64,000 nt of DNA from Fuerstiella sp. (GCA_022843805.1 JALHMY010000018.1:46512-110511); one strand, 5' to 3'; counted from the first letter of the stretch, positions 25,851 to 35,568 are shown. A program made the numbers and translations. Notes: generated from the sequence alone by a model not told the origin.

Positions 25851-26495
25851 ATCGCAAAGGTCATCACGGGATTCAGTTGTTTTTCATCCAGCCGACAGCG
25901 AATGCCGTGACCTTGTAACCGATCCTGCAGGGGACGAGCGAACGGCTTGTCTGCCTTGTTGTGGCCGATGAAGCTGGAATAAAAGTCCAGCGATTGTTCT
26001 GCAATCGACGGAAGTTAAGTAATCAGTGCATCGGGCAAACCACATCCGCGGAGAAAATCCTGAGATATTCTGCCGTTTGTTTGGAGGAGTGTTTCAGCTC
26101 CAATGGCAGACGGTTCAATATTCCGGATCGATTCAAGCCCAACAGCTCTTTGCAGGGTCGTGAAAAAAATCCGCAGTACGCAGTGTCTTTGCGTTCCATC
26201 GGGTCGATTCAGGAGAGCCTGAACGGGAGCGTTCGAAGCAGGCCCCTGCTTTGCGATCTCGCACTTGTCTGGCGGTTTGACGTCAAACCTTTAAGATTTT
26301 GTTTTGGATAGCCCGGCACGCTGGAACTCATCTGGCGGCAGCGATAGGCTGGTACCCTGGATTCTTCTGTTTGACTAAACATCATCTTGTTTGACATAAG
26401 ATGCATGGCCCTGGTTTTACTCTGTTTCCTTCCAAAAAATCAAAGTGAAAACTCGTTGCTTCCTGTTCAATTCCATACTCACGAGAGACCTGCCA
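25851..26495. other. Gene-free stretch upstream of the sulfatase
   Basis: No credible gene. Near 26371-26400 a TTGACT and a second TTGACA-like box precede the sulfatase by about 100 bases and may be its promoter, but the -10 match is poor. Confidence 0.45.
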
Positions 26496-28073
26496 ATGAA
26501 GAAGTATGCATTCCGAGCTATCCATCTTCTGGCCACCATCGTGGCGTTGTTTACCAACTATGTGGTGGCTGAGGCTCAGCAAAAAAAGCCCAACATTCTC
26601 GTCATCTGGGGTGACGACATTGGGACATGGAACATCAGCCACAACAGTCGGGGCATGATGGGCTACCAGACTCCGAATATCGACCGTATTGCAAAGGAAG
26701 GTATCGCCTTCACCGACTATTACGGTCAGCAAAGTTGCACAGCGGGCCGTGCAGCGTTTATCAGCGGATCAGTGCCAGTTCGAAGCGGCATGACGAAGGT
26801 GGGCATTCCGAGTGCCAAAGAGGGCTGGCAGAAGACCGATGTCACAATGGCAACCGTGCTGAAGAGCCATGGATATGCGACCGGCCACTTCGGCAAGAAC
26901 CATCAGGGCGACCGCGATGAACATCTGCCGACGATGCACGGCTTCGATGAATTTCTTGGTAATCTGTACCACCTCAATGCGGAAGAAGAGCCGGAGAACG
27001 AAGACTATCCTCGCGACAGAAAACTGCCGAATGGCAAAACATTTCTTGAGCAATACGGCCCGCGCGGAGTTTTAAAGTGTAAAGCTGACGGCAAGGGCGG
27101 CCAGATTATCGAAAACACCGGTCCGCTCACAAAGAAACGCATGGAGACCATCGACGAGGAAACTCTGGCGGCTGCCAAAGAATTTATTACTCGACAATCC
27201 AAAGCGGGACAGCCATTCTTCTGCTGGTGGAATGGAACTCGCATGCATTTCCGCACGCACGTGAAGAAGGAGAACCGTCATCAGGGCAACGACGAATATA
27301 CCGACGGCATGATCGAGCACGATGGACATGTGGGCGAGTTGCTCCAGCTGATCGATGATCTGGGACTTATGGATAACACCATCGTCCAGTATTCCACTGA
27401 CAATGGACCTCACTACAACACATGGCCGGATGCTGGCACGATGCCCTTTCGCAGTGAGAAAAACTCGAACTGGGAGGGAGCCTATCGTGTTCCCTGCTTT
27501 GTTCGCTGGCCCGGACATTTTCCGGCGGGTGTGACCCTGAACGGGATCGTTTCGCACGAGGACTGGCTCCCGACTTTTGCTGCTATTGCAGGTGCTTCTG
27601 AGATCAGGGAGCAACTGCTCAAAGGCGTGGAACTCAACGGCCGCCGTTACAGGAACTACATCGACGGCTATAACCAGCTTGACTATCTGAGCGGGAAGGT
27701 TAAAGAATCACCTCGCAGTGAGTTCATCTACGTTAATGACGATGGCCAGATTGTCGCTATGCGTTATGACGCATGGAAGGCTGTGTTCCTTGAGAATCGC
27801 GGTGAAGCATTTGGCGTCTGGAGGGAACCGTTCACTGAGTTGCGAGTTCCGCTGCTCTTCAATCTGCGTCGCGATCCGTTCGAACGCGCGCAGCATAACT
27901 CCAACACCTACAACGACTGGTTTCTGGACCGCGTTTATGTGCTCGCTCCAATGCAGCAGCTTGCCGCGAAGTTCCTGATTACAATGAAGGACTATCCGCC
28001 AAGCCAGACAGCGGGATCGTTTAATCTTGAGAAAGTGCAAAAGCAAATCGAGGCTTCGATCGGCGGTAAGTAG
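26496..28073 (+). CDS. Secreted sulfatase (arylsulfatase family)
   Basis: From ATG 26496 the protein has 525 residues with a signal peptide (AIHLLATIVALFTNYVVAEA). It carries the S1 sulfatase landmarks: metal-binding aspartates in ILVIWGDDIG (about 40-41), and the formylglycine site C-T-A-G-R with Cys81 in QQSCTAGRAAF. Later come HFGKNHQGD, YSTDNGPHYN with the metal-binding D-N, and the lysine in FRSEKNSNWEGAYRVP. The CxAGR core makes it a Cys-type sulfatase activated by FGE or anSME (not in the window). Such enzymes let planctomycetes release sulfate from algal polysaccharides or other esters. The exact substrate is unknown. The gene is intact. Confidence 0.95.
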   Translation: MKKYAFRAIHLLATIVALFTNYVVAEAQQKKPNILVIWGDDIGTWNISHNSRGMMGYQTPNIDRIAKEGIAFTDYYGQQSCTAGRAAFISGSVPVRSGMTKVGIPSAKEGWQKTDVTMATVLKSHGYATGHFGKNHQGDRDEHLPTMHGFDEFLGNLYHLNAEEEPENEDYPRDRKLPNGKTFLEQYGPRGVLKCKADGKGGQIIENTGPLTKKRMETIDEETLAAAKEFITRQSKAGQPFFCWWNGTRMHFRTHVKKENRHQGNDEYTDGMIEHDGHVGELLQLIDDLGLMDNTIVQYSTDNGPHYNTWPDAGTMPFRSEKNSNWEGAYRVPCFVRWPGHFPAGVTLNGIVSHEDWLPTFAAIAGASEIREQLLKGVELNGRRYRNYIDGYNQLDYLSGKVKESPRSEFIYVNDDGQIVAMRYDAWKAVFLENRGEAFGVWREPFTELRVPLLFNLRRDPFERAQHNSNTYNDWFLDRVYVLAPMQQLAAKFLITMKDYPPSQTAGSFNLEKVQKQIEASIGGK

Positions 28074-28450
28074 ACGCCTCTTTGCGCAGACTACAGGCCG
28101 CACTTGTTTCGAGCAGGTGCGGCTTCTTTACGTCAGGGCGATTTCATGATGGTGACTACGAATTGTCTCTGTTTTCTTCCGTGTTCGGCATTTAATTACT
28201 TGTCGTAAACAGCGTCATCACGTCGTTGTGCGATATGCCACAACACACCCCGTCGATGACGAATGACGAAGCCTGAGACGCAACCACAAACGTCCCGGAG
28301 GGTTGTGTCGAGAGCGGTCGATCTGCGGCGTCATCACTCCTCGACGACATTTGTCGGCTCGTCGTTCTTCCTTGCAGCTCAACCACTCTCGACACAACGC
28401 GGCCACGGAGGTTTTGTTAGGGGTTCTTAAACTAAACAGGGACGCCAGGG
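28074..28450. other. Gene-free stretch with a VOC-gene 3' remnant
   Basis: Bases 28212-28249 repeat the 3' end of the VOC gene at 16251-16285 (shared CACGTCGTTGTGCGATATGC and flanks, same orientation). This is the last trace of a deleted paralogue or of a transferred segment. The remainder has no gene. Confidence 0.6.
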
Positions 28451-29389
28451 ATGCATGTCATGAGTCCGTGTATTCGACAGCCAGCGATTTTCAGCATGAT
28501 ACTGGTGGGCATTCTTTTGCTCGTTCCATCGGCGACCATCGCCGAAGATGAACTCAGGGAAGCGCCAGAAATTCGCGAAGTAAAAGCAGGGGAGCCCGCG
28601 GGGATATTCACGATCGCTGGCCTGCCTCAGCATTCTTATTCATTTGATGTCCAGTATGAGAACGGTGAACTGACTCCGCTGCAGGGTCTCGGGACGGTCG
28701 GTTTCATTATTCGACCCAGAGGGGCCGTGCATTCTGAGCGTCGATGGCTGTGGGTGTCGAATTTGTTCCTTGCGGTGCGGTGGGAAAAGAACGGGGTGAT
28801 CCATCATTTCACTGTAGAGCAGGCGCTGAAACGCGGGTTCCATGTGGTGGGTTTGGACGTCGGCACGAGTCTGGGTTCGCCAGCCGGCGCGGAACTGTAT
28901 GATCGCTTTCACAGGCTTGTTGTCGAAAAATACAAGCTGAATCAGCGAGCGTGCATGCTCGGACACAGTAACGGAGGGCTGATCACGCTGGGGTTCGCCT
29001 TCCGGCATCCGGAAAGTGTCGAGCGAATTCTGGGCATTTTCCCCGCGACGGACTTTCGAAGCTGGCCTGGTTTCGAACGCGTCACCGGCCATGGCAGAAT
29101 TACGCCCGCAGGCCTGGCATACGACCTGGATGCCCCAATGCTGTTGGCGCGAATCCATGAATTCAATCCGATTGACAATCTTGCGCCGCTCGCGAAAGCC
29201 GGGATTCCCTTGTATCACATTCACGGCACGGCCGATGAAATCGTTCCTTTGCCGTCAAACTCCGAGGAATTGGCACGGCGGTATCGAGCTCTTGGCGGGC
29301 GAATTCAGTTAGAGATAATTCCCGATGGCAAACACGGGGGGAGCGAGTTTTATACATCGCAGGCTGCGGCCGATTTTATCACTCAATAA
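28451..29389 (+). CDS. Secreted alpha/beta-hydrolase
   Basis: This 312-residue protein has a signal peptide (FSMILVGILLLVPSATIAEDE) and a complete catalytic triad in the expected order: nucleophile Ser173 in GHSNGG, Asp262 in HGTADEIVP and His295 in GKHGG. The fold is that of prolyl-oligopeptidase/esterase-type hydrolases (HIHGTADEIVPLPSN, then ELARRYRALGG). It may be an esterase or peptidase acting in the periplasm. It follows the sulfatase on the same strand after about 380 bases and may be a separate unit. The alternative start at residue 4 (MSPCIRQ) is equally good. Confidence 0.88.
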   Translation: MHVMSPCIRQPAIFSMILVGILLLVPSATIAEDELREAPEIREVKAGEPAGIFTIAGLPQHSYSFDVQYENGELTPLQGLGTVGFIIRPRGAVHSERRWLWVSNLFLAVRWEKNGVIHHFTVEQALKRGFHVVGLDVGTSLGSPAGAELYDRFHRLVVEKYKLNQRACMLGHSNGGLITLGFAFRHPESVERILGIFPATDFRSWPGFERVTGHGRITPAGLAYDLDAPMLLARIHEFNPIDNLAPLAKAGIPLYHIHGTADEIVPLPSNSEELARRYRALGGRIQLEIIPDGKHGGSEFYTSQAAADFITQ

Positions 29390-29597
29390 TCCCGCCCTGT
29401 GTCGCGATCCCCCAAAACTTTGCGACGTGAGCATGCTTCTTTCGCCGGTTATCTCATGGTGGCGGTGTGGAGGAAAACTCAGAAACAGAGTTGAACGAAA
29501 CCGTCGCCGCAGGAATCGTGATCCGGAGTTGACAAAAGTGATTCCCGCCAGGTTAACTGTCACTTTATTTTCCGGATAGAGCTCCGGGGAGCCAGCC

Positions 29598-30030
29598 ATG
29601 CAGATTCCTGTGATCCGTGGACTCATTGACCGCAGAATTCTAGTTAATTATCGAGTGGAACCCAACGTATTGACTCGCCTGCTTCCGGCGATATTCCGAC
29701 CGCAACTGGTGAATGGCAGGCATTTGCCTCATTCGACTGAAACGCATTCGTCCCTGGTTTCTTCCTGCGTTTGCCGGGATTTCCTCCGAAAACGCTGCCC
29801 ACCGAATCGCGGTTGAGTGGGATGAAGCAGGTGACACCAAAGAAGGCGTGTTTGTGCCTCGGCGAGATACGTCATCCAGACTCAACACGCTTTTGGGCGG
29901 ACGGTTGTTCCCAGGTATTTACAACCATGCTGACTTTCAGGTCCAGGAACGCAACGGCACATTCCGCGTTGAGAAAGTGTTCTCAGGAACTGAACAGCTC
30001 GTCGGGACACTCAGAATGCAGGCCTCCGGC
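29598..30030 (+). pseudogene. DUF2071-family gene, frameshifted and truncated
   Basis: The first frame reads IPVIRGLIDRRILVNYRVEP, then LLPAIFRPQLVNG up to about 29711. The second continues MAGICLIRLKRIRPWFLPAF, then GISSENAAHRIAVEW and SSRLNTLLGGRLFPGIYNHA. Together they form the N-terminal two thirds of a DUF2071 (acetoacetate-decarboxylase-like fold) protein. A frameshift separates them, and the 3' end runs into reversed hsdR sequence near 30000-30030. The ribosome site (GGGGAG) is still good. Confidence 0.75.
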
Positions 30031-30447
30031 TGTCAGACCCAGTTGAACGGCCGGGGAGAAATAGTTAAGAATTGCTCGCCAGATACTTTTATCATTCGCT
30101 CCGCCGCGATGACATTCGTCGATCACGATGAAGTCGAAGAAATCCGGCGGATAATCGCCAAACCACGGCGATGGTTCACCGTGGTTAGGGGAACCGCACA
30201 TGGGTCTTGCCAGTTCCGGTGGCCAGTGTCAGCAGAATGCGTTTCTTCCCGGCTGCGATGGATTCCAGGACTGGCTCGATGGCGATTTCCTGATTGTAGC
30301 GTCCCTGAAAGTATCCGCCGCCGTTGGGGGCGTAGGTATAGCGAATTGTGAGTTTAGTCGCGTAGTCGTTCGCCTCGCCCACGCCTTACGTCAACTCCTG
30401 TTCCCAGGCCTTCGCTTCGATCGTGGCCAGTTTGGTATTGGGTTGTG
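30030..30447 (-). pseudogene. Type I restriction enzyme R-subunit (hsdR) fragment
   Basis: Reading leftwards: KLATIEAKAWEQELT, an in-frame TAA (30388-30386), then [31 protein letters not shown] (Walker A), an internal break, then [20 protein letters not shown] (DEAD-like box) and [11 protein letters not shown]. These are HsdR motor-domain landmarks in the correct order. The region between the Walker A and the DECH box and everything after QLGLTA are missing. No active translocase or nuclease can be made. Confidence 0.8.
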
Positions 30448-30485
30448 ACCACAGACAACGGAATATTCGGTTTGCACCAGAACAC

Positions 30486-31544
30486 CTATGACTCATCATC
30501 TTTCTTCGGCTTCTTCCGCTTTGGTAGTTTCTTTTCGATGTTCTCCAAGTCTCGAATCATGTCCTGTTCGGCCTGAGCTTCTATCGCAGTACGGCGTCTT
30601 TTACTGAATTTTTCGTATTCCCGTTTGGCCTTTGCATCGGCCTGTTCGCGAGAAACTGAACCGGCGTCCGGAAGAACTGATCGGTCATTAAATCGAAGGA
30701 ACTCGTCGAGTTTAATTGTCCAGTCGGACATGAAGACCTGTTTGCGTCGTCGAGCCTGATCTTCGGCATAGTCGAGAAACATGACCACGATTCGGTTCAG
30801 TTCTTCGATTTCAAGTTCCGTCAGATAGTTCTTTGCCACGGTGACATCACCTTTTCGAACTGAATTGCTTTTCCAGTTTGTTAAACCCATGTTGGGCTGT
30901 GCGGCGTCGGCTCGTTCTGTGATCAGCTGTGGTGCGGTTTTGCCCGTAGATGCGAAATGCAGTTTGTTTTGAATTATCTGGAAAAATACTTGTGTCTGGG
31001 ATTCATCAGTCTGATAGTCCGAAGCCAGGGAGAAGATCTCTTTGACTCGCAGGTACATTCGCTTTTCGCTGGCTCGAATGTCTCGAATGCGTTCCAGCAA
31101 CTCATCGAAGTAATCTGGTACTCCGGGGCCAGGCGGATTCTTCAGGCGTTCGTCGTCTATGGCGAATCCTTTCACCAGGTACTCTGTTAGCCGAGCGGTC
31201 GCCCATTGACGAAACTGAGTGCCGCGAGGACTGCGGACGCGATATCCAACTGCGAGGATCAGCGAGAGGCTGTAGTGAAGCACGTCCCGCGAAACTTCGC
31301 GATTCCCTTCAGTCCGAACTATTAAGTATTTCTTAATAGTTGCGGCTTCCGTGAGTTCTCCCTCGTCGTAAATCGCTTTGAGGTGCTGATTTACGTTTGG
31401 TACGGAGGTCTGAAACAATTCCGCGATCTGGACCTGTGTCAACCAGATGGTCTCGTTTTCAAACCTGCACTGAACGCGCGTCCTCCCGTCTTCGGTCTGG
31501 TAGAGAATGATTTGCGATTCAGGTGCTTCGTTGTCCATTATCAA
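30486..31544 (-). CDS. RhuM-family protein
   Basis: This 352-residue protein shows the RhuM (virulence RhuM) layout. The N-terminal DNA-binding part reads VQIAELFQTSVPNVNQHLKA, followed by DEGELTEAATIKKYLIV. The conserved core is LILAVGYRVRSPRGTQFRQW and LTEYLVKGFAIDDERLKNP. The C-terminal helical part (YLTELEIEELNRIVVMFLDY) ends in a basic Lys-rich tail. RhuM genes are common passengers inside type I restriction loci and genomic islands, and their biochemical role is unclear. Here it is the only intact gene between an hsdM fragment upstream and an hsdR fragment downstream. ATG at 31538 is an alternative start. Confidence 0.88.
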   Translation of the reverse strand: MIMDNEAPESQIILYQTEDGRTRVQCRFENETIWLTQVQIAELFQTSVPNVNQHLKAIYDEGELTEAATIKKYLIVRTEGNREVSRDVLHYSLSLILAVGYRVRSPRGTQFRQWATARLTEYLVKGFAIDDERLKNPPGPGVPDYFDELLERIRDIRASEKRMYLRVKEIFSLASDYQTDESQTQVFFQIIQNKLHFASTGKTAPQLITERADAAQPNMGLTNWKSNSVRKGDVTVAKNYLTELEIEELNRIVVMFLDYAEDQARRRKQVFMSDWTIKLDEFLRFNDRSVLPDAGSVSREQADAKAKREYEKFSKRRRTAIEAQAEQDMIRDLENIEKKLPKRKKPKKDDES

Positions 31545-31565
31545 TTATCCATTGTCAATTGGCCG

Positions 31566-31955
31566 CTAGCCAGCATCGTAAAACCTGACCTTCACGACTG
31601 CAATGATGGCCCGAATGAGCGGCCGTGGAGTGTAATACTCACCGCCGTTTCGTCCGGCATTGCCCATGTTTTTGATCCTGGCTTCGTACAGGTGGGACAG
31701 TTCATGCTTTTCCGACTGAGAACCAGAACGCAGTTCATCAATATGGTCAATGATTTCCCGCAGGTTGTAGCCGCTCTGAATGCTGTTCCTGATCTCACCG
31801 AAGATCTCGCCAATCTTGTATTGGATGGTATTCGGCCCAGTAGCTTTTTGCTTGAAGGTGGGCAAGTAAGGAAACAGGCTCTGATTGACGAAGTGGAGCA
31901 GGTCGTCGCCGGTCAGTGCGGTGTTATGGTACTGGAAGAAGCTACGCCGCCAGAC
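31566..31955 (-). pseudogene. Type I methyltransferase (hsdM) fragment
   Basis: The open frame after a TAG at 31958-31956 reads WRRSFFQYHNTALTGDDLLH, FVNQSLFPYLPTFKQKATGP, IREIIDHIDELRSG-like sequence and RIKNMGNAGRNGGEYYTPRP. This is the region of HsdM just before the methylase core. It ends abruptly after LIRAIIAVVK, so the SAM-binding and NPPF catalytic motifs are absent, and hsdS is also gone. A large internal deletion of the original locus explains this. Confidence 0.8.
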
Positions 31956-32133
31956 CTACAATATCGCGAATCTTTCGCCAATTTCCTGAGCTTCGGTGGG
32001 ATAGGGTTACTGGGAAGCGACCGCGAACGAGGCTTGCCCACCGGTCAGACGCTGTCCGCCTGCTGGCTCCGCCCACGCCAAATCGAAGGTTTATTTGTTA
32101 TGTCGCTGTTGAGTGGGAGATTTGAAGTTTCAG

Positions 32134-32523
32134 CTAAGTGGCGGAGAAATTTCCCGTCAGTACGGCAATCAGTACCATGATGGCAAGTAAAACGAAAATC
32201 AAAACAGCAGAAGCGATTGGTATAGAAAACACGGCGACAAGGATGTATCCAAATCGATCGACACTCTCACCAGCCATCAATCTCTTACGAATTTTCAAGG
32301 CTGGAATTAATGAACAGATCGCACCTGCAACAAAGAAGGCAACAGAAAAGGCACAGGCAAATCGCAGTGCTCCCTCACTGCCTTTGTATGCCAGGGCACC
32401 CGCAAGAATTGACGAAGAAAGTGCACCCAACAATAAGACTGCGAGCGGAGTCGCCACCGGGGAAACGGCGCTTGAATCCTCATTCCATTGCGACTCTGCT
32501 GATGGCTGATACGGATTGTTCAT
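32134..32523 (-). CDS. NPYQP-type multi-helix membrane protein
   Basis: The start at ATG 32523 gives 129 residues: the leader NNPYQPSAESQWNEDSS, then four hydrophobic helices (PLAVLLLGALSSSILAGALA; ACAFSVAFFVAGAICSLI; YILVAVFSIPIASAVLIFVL; a final LLAIMVLIAVLTG). NPYQP/NPYEP leaders are frequent in small planctomycete membrane proteins of unknown role. The leader and upstream bases are almost the same as at 24897. The promoter at 32614-32642 matches that of the Rieske-like gene. Confidence 0.75.
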   Translation of the reverse strand: MNNPYQPSAESQWNEDSSAVSPVATPLAVLLLGALSSSILAGALAYKGSEGALRFACAFSVAFFVAGAICSLIPALKIRKRLMAGESVDRFGYILVAVFSIPIASAVLIFVLLAIMVLIAVLTGNFSAT

Positions 32524-32613
32524 GATCGTGGAGTTGTGTAACGTCCATGAACAGCTGGATTGCGAGGACGCCAGCCTATTCTGGAACACATGTAACAACG
32601 TGTCTCTCCAGCC

Positions 32614-32642
32614 AATGTATGAGTCATGCTGGGAGGTGTCAA
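32614..32642 (-). promoter_or_regulatory. Sigma-70-type promoter of the NPYQP gene
   Basis: On the minus strand TTGACA (32642-32637) and TACATT (32619-32614) are spaced by 17 bases, with the -10 box about 90 bases before the ATG. The boxes, spacing and flanks are shared with the promoter at 19060-19088. Confidence 0.7.
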
Positions 32643-33652
32643 TTCGTCAATGACTGGTCAACGGGCTGAAGAGTGAACGCTGGAGAAGATGCATGTACTC
32701 GGTTGTGTTAGCCTTCTCGTTTGGATCGAATTCTCAGGCGGATTTGATCATCGTGATCAAAGCTTCGCAGGGCAAAGTATTTCAACATGAGGGACACGGC
32801 CTCGGCAATGCTCAACTCTGGTGATTTCACGTTTCAGTTGCCCGGAGGTTAAACGGAATCACCGGGCAACTCGTTGCACAGTGAGTGACTGTTTCCTGTC
32901 AGAATCGGAAATCAAACGATCGTGGGTGCTCAAGCCTCATTATTTCCGGGCGAGTCGCCATCAATGTCTCGCAAATCGAAAACCAGTACCCCGGAAGGGA
33001 CGGGGTTGTTAACTCGGAACGTGGCCTGGAGCAGAGAGTAGTACTCTGTCAGGATAAAGCGTTCGGGTTGGAGGTAGTGGATCTTGCTAAAGATCCCCTG
33101 GCTGCAGGTAGTGGATCCTGCAAAAGATCCCCTGGCTGCAGGACCTTTAGCAAGGTCCACTACCCGAAATTCAAAGCTTGACAGTGCAGTAGGAGAGTAT
33201 TGCCAGGAATTGAGTCTGGCGGGCGCGTTTTTGTCCGCAGGCGGGTAGCCTGAGACCTCGGAAACGGAACAACTCAGCCCCGTTCATTGCTTTGCCAGCC
33301 TACAAACTGGCAACCGCCTTACTGAATCTTTAGACCTTGTGTCCGGAGTACCACAAGCAAAAAACCGTACGAGCTGATTAAGACACTCTTTTCGATCTTT
33401 CGGGATATTTTCCGGAATTCGTGTTGCGCCCGAGTCGAAACCGTTTATCACATCCAGGGGATTCGTGAAAACACAGACTCCGCGATGCCGGCTGTCAATC
33501 CATGTTCAGCTTTAAAGTAAAGAGCGCTGGGGCAGGGAATGACCGGGAAAAAACTTGAACTCGGACTGCTCGGGAAGGTGTCGATTACCCACAAAATTTC
33601 CTGCAGTCGTAATGTTTTTTCCATTTTCCAGAAATTGAACAGAGGATCAGGA
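32643..33652. other. Gene-free stretch with repeats
   Basis: No credible gene. It holds part of a composite repeat (32976-33260, see also 34985-35345 and 55267-56030). Interleaved is a 34-bp unit repeated twice (33072-33105 and 33106-33139), followed by its inverted partial copy (33140-33164). The arms GGTAGTGGATCTTGC and GCAAGGTCCACTACC can pair. Confidence 0.65.
32976..33260. repeat. Composite repeat, partial copy 1
   Basis: It shares with 55267-55400 the blocks CCGGAAGGGACGGGG, TTAACTCG(A/G)AACGTGGC and GGAGCAGAGAGT. It shares with 35053-35100 the block AGGAATTGAGTCTGGCGGGC followed by CCGCAGGCG. The part between these blocks is replaced by a small hairpin-forming repeat. Confidence 0.75.
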
Positions 33653-34450
33653 ATGAAGTTACATTTAATCGGAATTTCGGCGGCCGTAATCACAATGTCG
33701 ATGATTGAAACAGGGTTTGTTAGCGATACGTACGCTGGGGTGAATATCACCAGCAATTACGTTGTTGGAGAAGTGGCGTATGGAACCACCAACGCCACGT
33801 ATGATACATTCAGTGGAACTGAATTTCCGGCAAGTCATCTGTTAGATGCGACACAGGGAAGCAACTACAACCGATTGCAGATTGACTACAATGCTTTAGG
33901 AAATGATGCCACGTTTTCCCAGGTCATTTCGCAGGGAAGGGACGGCACTGTGGATTCTTACGCCTTACACAACTCCAATATGACTTTTACCGTGAGTGAA
34001 AACACTACCTACACTTTGTCTGGTTATTACCATGTGGATGACCCTGGGACGTCCAAAGGATCCGTGAATTATTTTTCCCAGCTCGTCAGAATCTTTCCAA
34101 TAACCAACGATCCCCCTCAATTACTGTCCTACTCCTACCAGATTTCTGATAAAACAACAGATGAATCATTTGTATTAGGTGGACTGGGCGGGGACTCTTT
34201 CAGCGACTTTTCCGGATCACTTACTGGCGAATTAGTTGCCGGGGGGGAATACTATTGGAGAACGTATATCGTCTTCCGGGCCAACGGGGATACAACCGAT
34301 TCAGCTCTTGCCACAGGTAATTTCACGCTGACGCTCGGTAACGGCATTGCCGCCGTCCCCGAACCGGCTTCTCTCGCCATGTGGGGCCTCAGTGTAATCG
34401 GAATGATGGTCGCCCGTCGCAAACGCAAAGTGCAGACGCTGGCAAATTGA
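33653..34450 (+). CDS. PEP-CTERM sorting-domain protein
   Basis: The start at ATG 33653 (AGGATCAGGA just upstream) gives 265 residues. A signal peptide (LIGISAAVITMSMIETGFV) is followed by a beta-rich, Asn/Thr/Ser-rich exported domain and a C-terminal PEP-CTERM signal: AAVPEPASLAMWGL, then a helix and ARRKRK. Exosortase would cut the signal and release or anchor the protein in the extracellular matrix. The domain resembles the jelly-roll type often found in such proteins, but no catalytic motif is visible. The gene is intact, unlike the fragment at 9330-9848. Confidence 0.9.
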   Translation: MKLHLIGISAAVITMSMIETGFVSDTYAGVNITSNYVVGEVAYGTTNATYDTFSGTEFPASHLLDATQGSNYNRLQIDYNALGNDATFSQVISQGRDGTVDSYALHNSNMTFTVSENTTYTLSGYYHVDDPGTSKGSVNYFSQLVRIFPITNDPPQLLSYSYQISDKTTDESFVLGGLGGDSFSDFSGSLTGELVAGGEYYWRTYIVFRANGDTTDSALATGNFTLTLGNGIAAVPEPASLAMWGLSVIGMMVARRKRKVQTLAN

Positions 34451-34699
34451 ATGGAGGTGAGACTGTGAAATTCTCTTCTCCGGGGCGAATTTTCGCAATC
34501 GCCTGTTGGAAATGATGAGTTTCTGAACACTTGAGACTCCGCTGGTTATGGGTGACCGCTTCGTGAAAAGACGTGGTCCCGGTTTAGGCGTTGTCTGCGC
34601 TGCCGCGAGTATTGCCCCAACGTCAGGTCGTGCGTCAGCACGATTCGGTATTCCCTTCGCGCTCACCCCATCCGTTCCTGGTCAGTTCAACCCGGAACG

Positions 34700-34910
34700 G
34701 GTTTCACAACAAAGCCTGGGGTCGACGCGAAGCGGCGCACCCCAGGTTCGTTATGTTCGTTCGGTCCGAACCCTGACAGGGTTCCACAAGGCAGCGATCG
34801 ATCGTTCATCGTCTTGTGGAACTCCGTTGGGGTTCAATCGCATTTTCCTGTGTTTTTCCTGGGGTGCGCCGTGTTCACGGCGACCCCAGGCTTTGCTGTG
34901 CAAGCCCTGT
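34700..34910. repeat. Long-range inverted repeat
   Basis: ACAACAAAGCCTGGGGTCG and GCACCCCAGG on the left (about 34706-34746) are mirrored by CCTGGGGTGC and CGACCCCAGGCTTTG on the right (about 34858-34905). Each half also folds on itself. It is a mobile-looking intergenic palindrome family rather than a gene. Confidence 0.7.
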
Positions 34911-34984
34911 CGGGGTTGGAGGAACGGACTTCGTCCGGGCAAACTGAGAGGCCGCCATGTTTGCGGATAGAAAATGCTTCGCGG

Positions 34985-35345
34985 CGTTGCCGGAAGTTAC
35001 GGCGCTGTTAACTCGAAACGTGGCTCAGAGCAGAGAGTCGGAGAGTTTTGCAAGGAATTGAGTCTGGCGGGCGTGTTTTTGCCCGCAGGCGAGTGACTGT
35101 GGCGGCGGGCAGAGAGCTCTCGCGGAAGACGCGAGAACGCGGAAACCGGAAAAAGACTGGGGAAAACGAAAAGACGCCGAGAGGAGTCCTCTCGGCGTCT
35201 TTCGATAACCCGGTTGTCTGCGGCAGTCCGCTGCTTCCCGAAAAGCTCCCGGGAAGGGACTCTCTGCGTGACGATGCGCGCGTGTTTTTTGAGAGAGCGA
35301 TTTCACGTAACTGGCGGTTGCATAGGGGTTGCGGTTTTTCGAGTC
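34985..35345. repeat. Composite repeat, partial copy 2
   Basis: It matches 55300-55610 in order: TTAACTCGAAACGTGGCT, GGAGAG, CCGCAGGCGAGT, GGCGGCGGG, GACGCGAGAACGCGGAAACC, a perfect hairpin (35170-35202), CCCGGTTGTCTGCGGCAG, and AAGGGACTCTCT. The downstream third of the full repeat is absent here but present at 37590-38110. Confidence 0.85.
35170..35202. terminator. Perfect hairpin inside the composite repeat
   Basis: AAAGACGCCGAGAGG, loop AGT, CCTCTCGGCGTCTTT: a 15-bp perfect stem with A-run before and T-run after. It could terminate transcription in both directions. The copy at 55468-55500 has the identical stem with loop AAA. Confidence 0.75.
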
Positions 35346-35568
35346 CCTTTCGTTGATATGCAACGGTTATGAGATTCGCGAACTCGATGAGTGGAAGTTA
35401 ACAGTGACTCGATGTCTTGGTAGGTAGAAGCTTAAGGCCCTGGTTCAGGACGCCCACCAGCAGATTCTGAGGACGATGATGACACGCTGCGTAGCCGAAT
35501 GTAGTATATGCCATAGGTTGCTGCCACGACCGCACTAAATTCTGTAAGGATTTCAATCCGTCAGCCTG

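Noticed and set aside
25585..25857. 90-codon open frame on the minus strand
   Set aside because: Most of it is the CACAGAT-type dispersed repeat also found at 998-1231.
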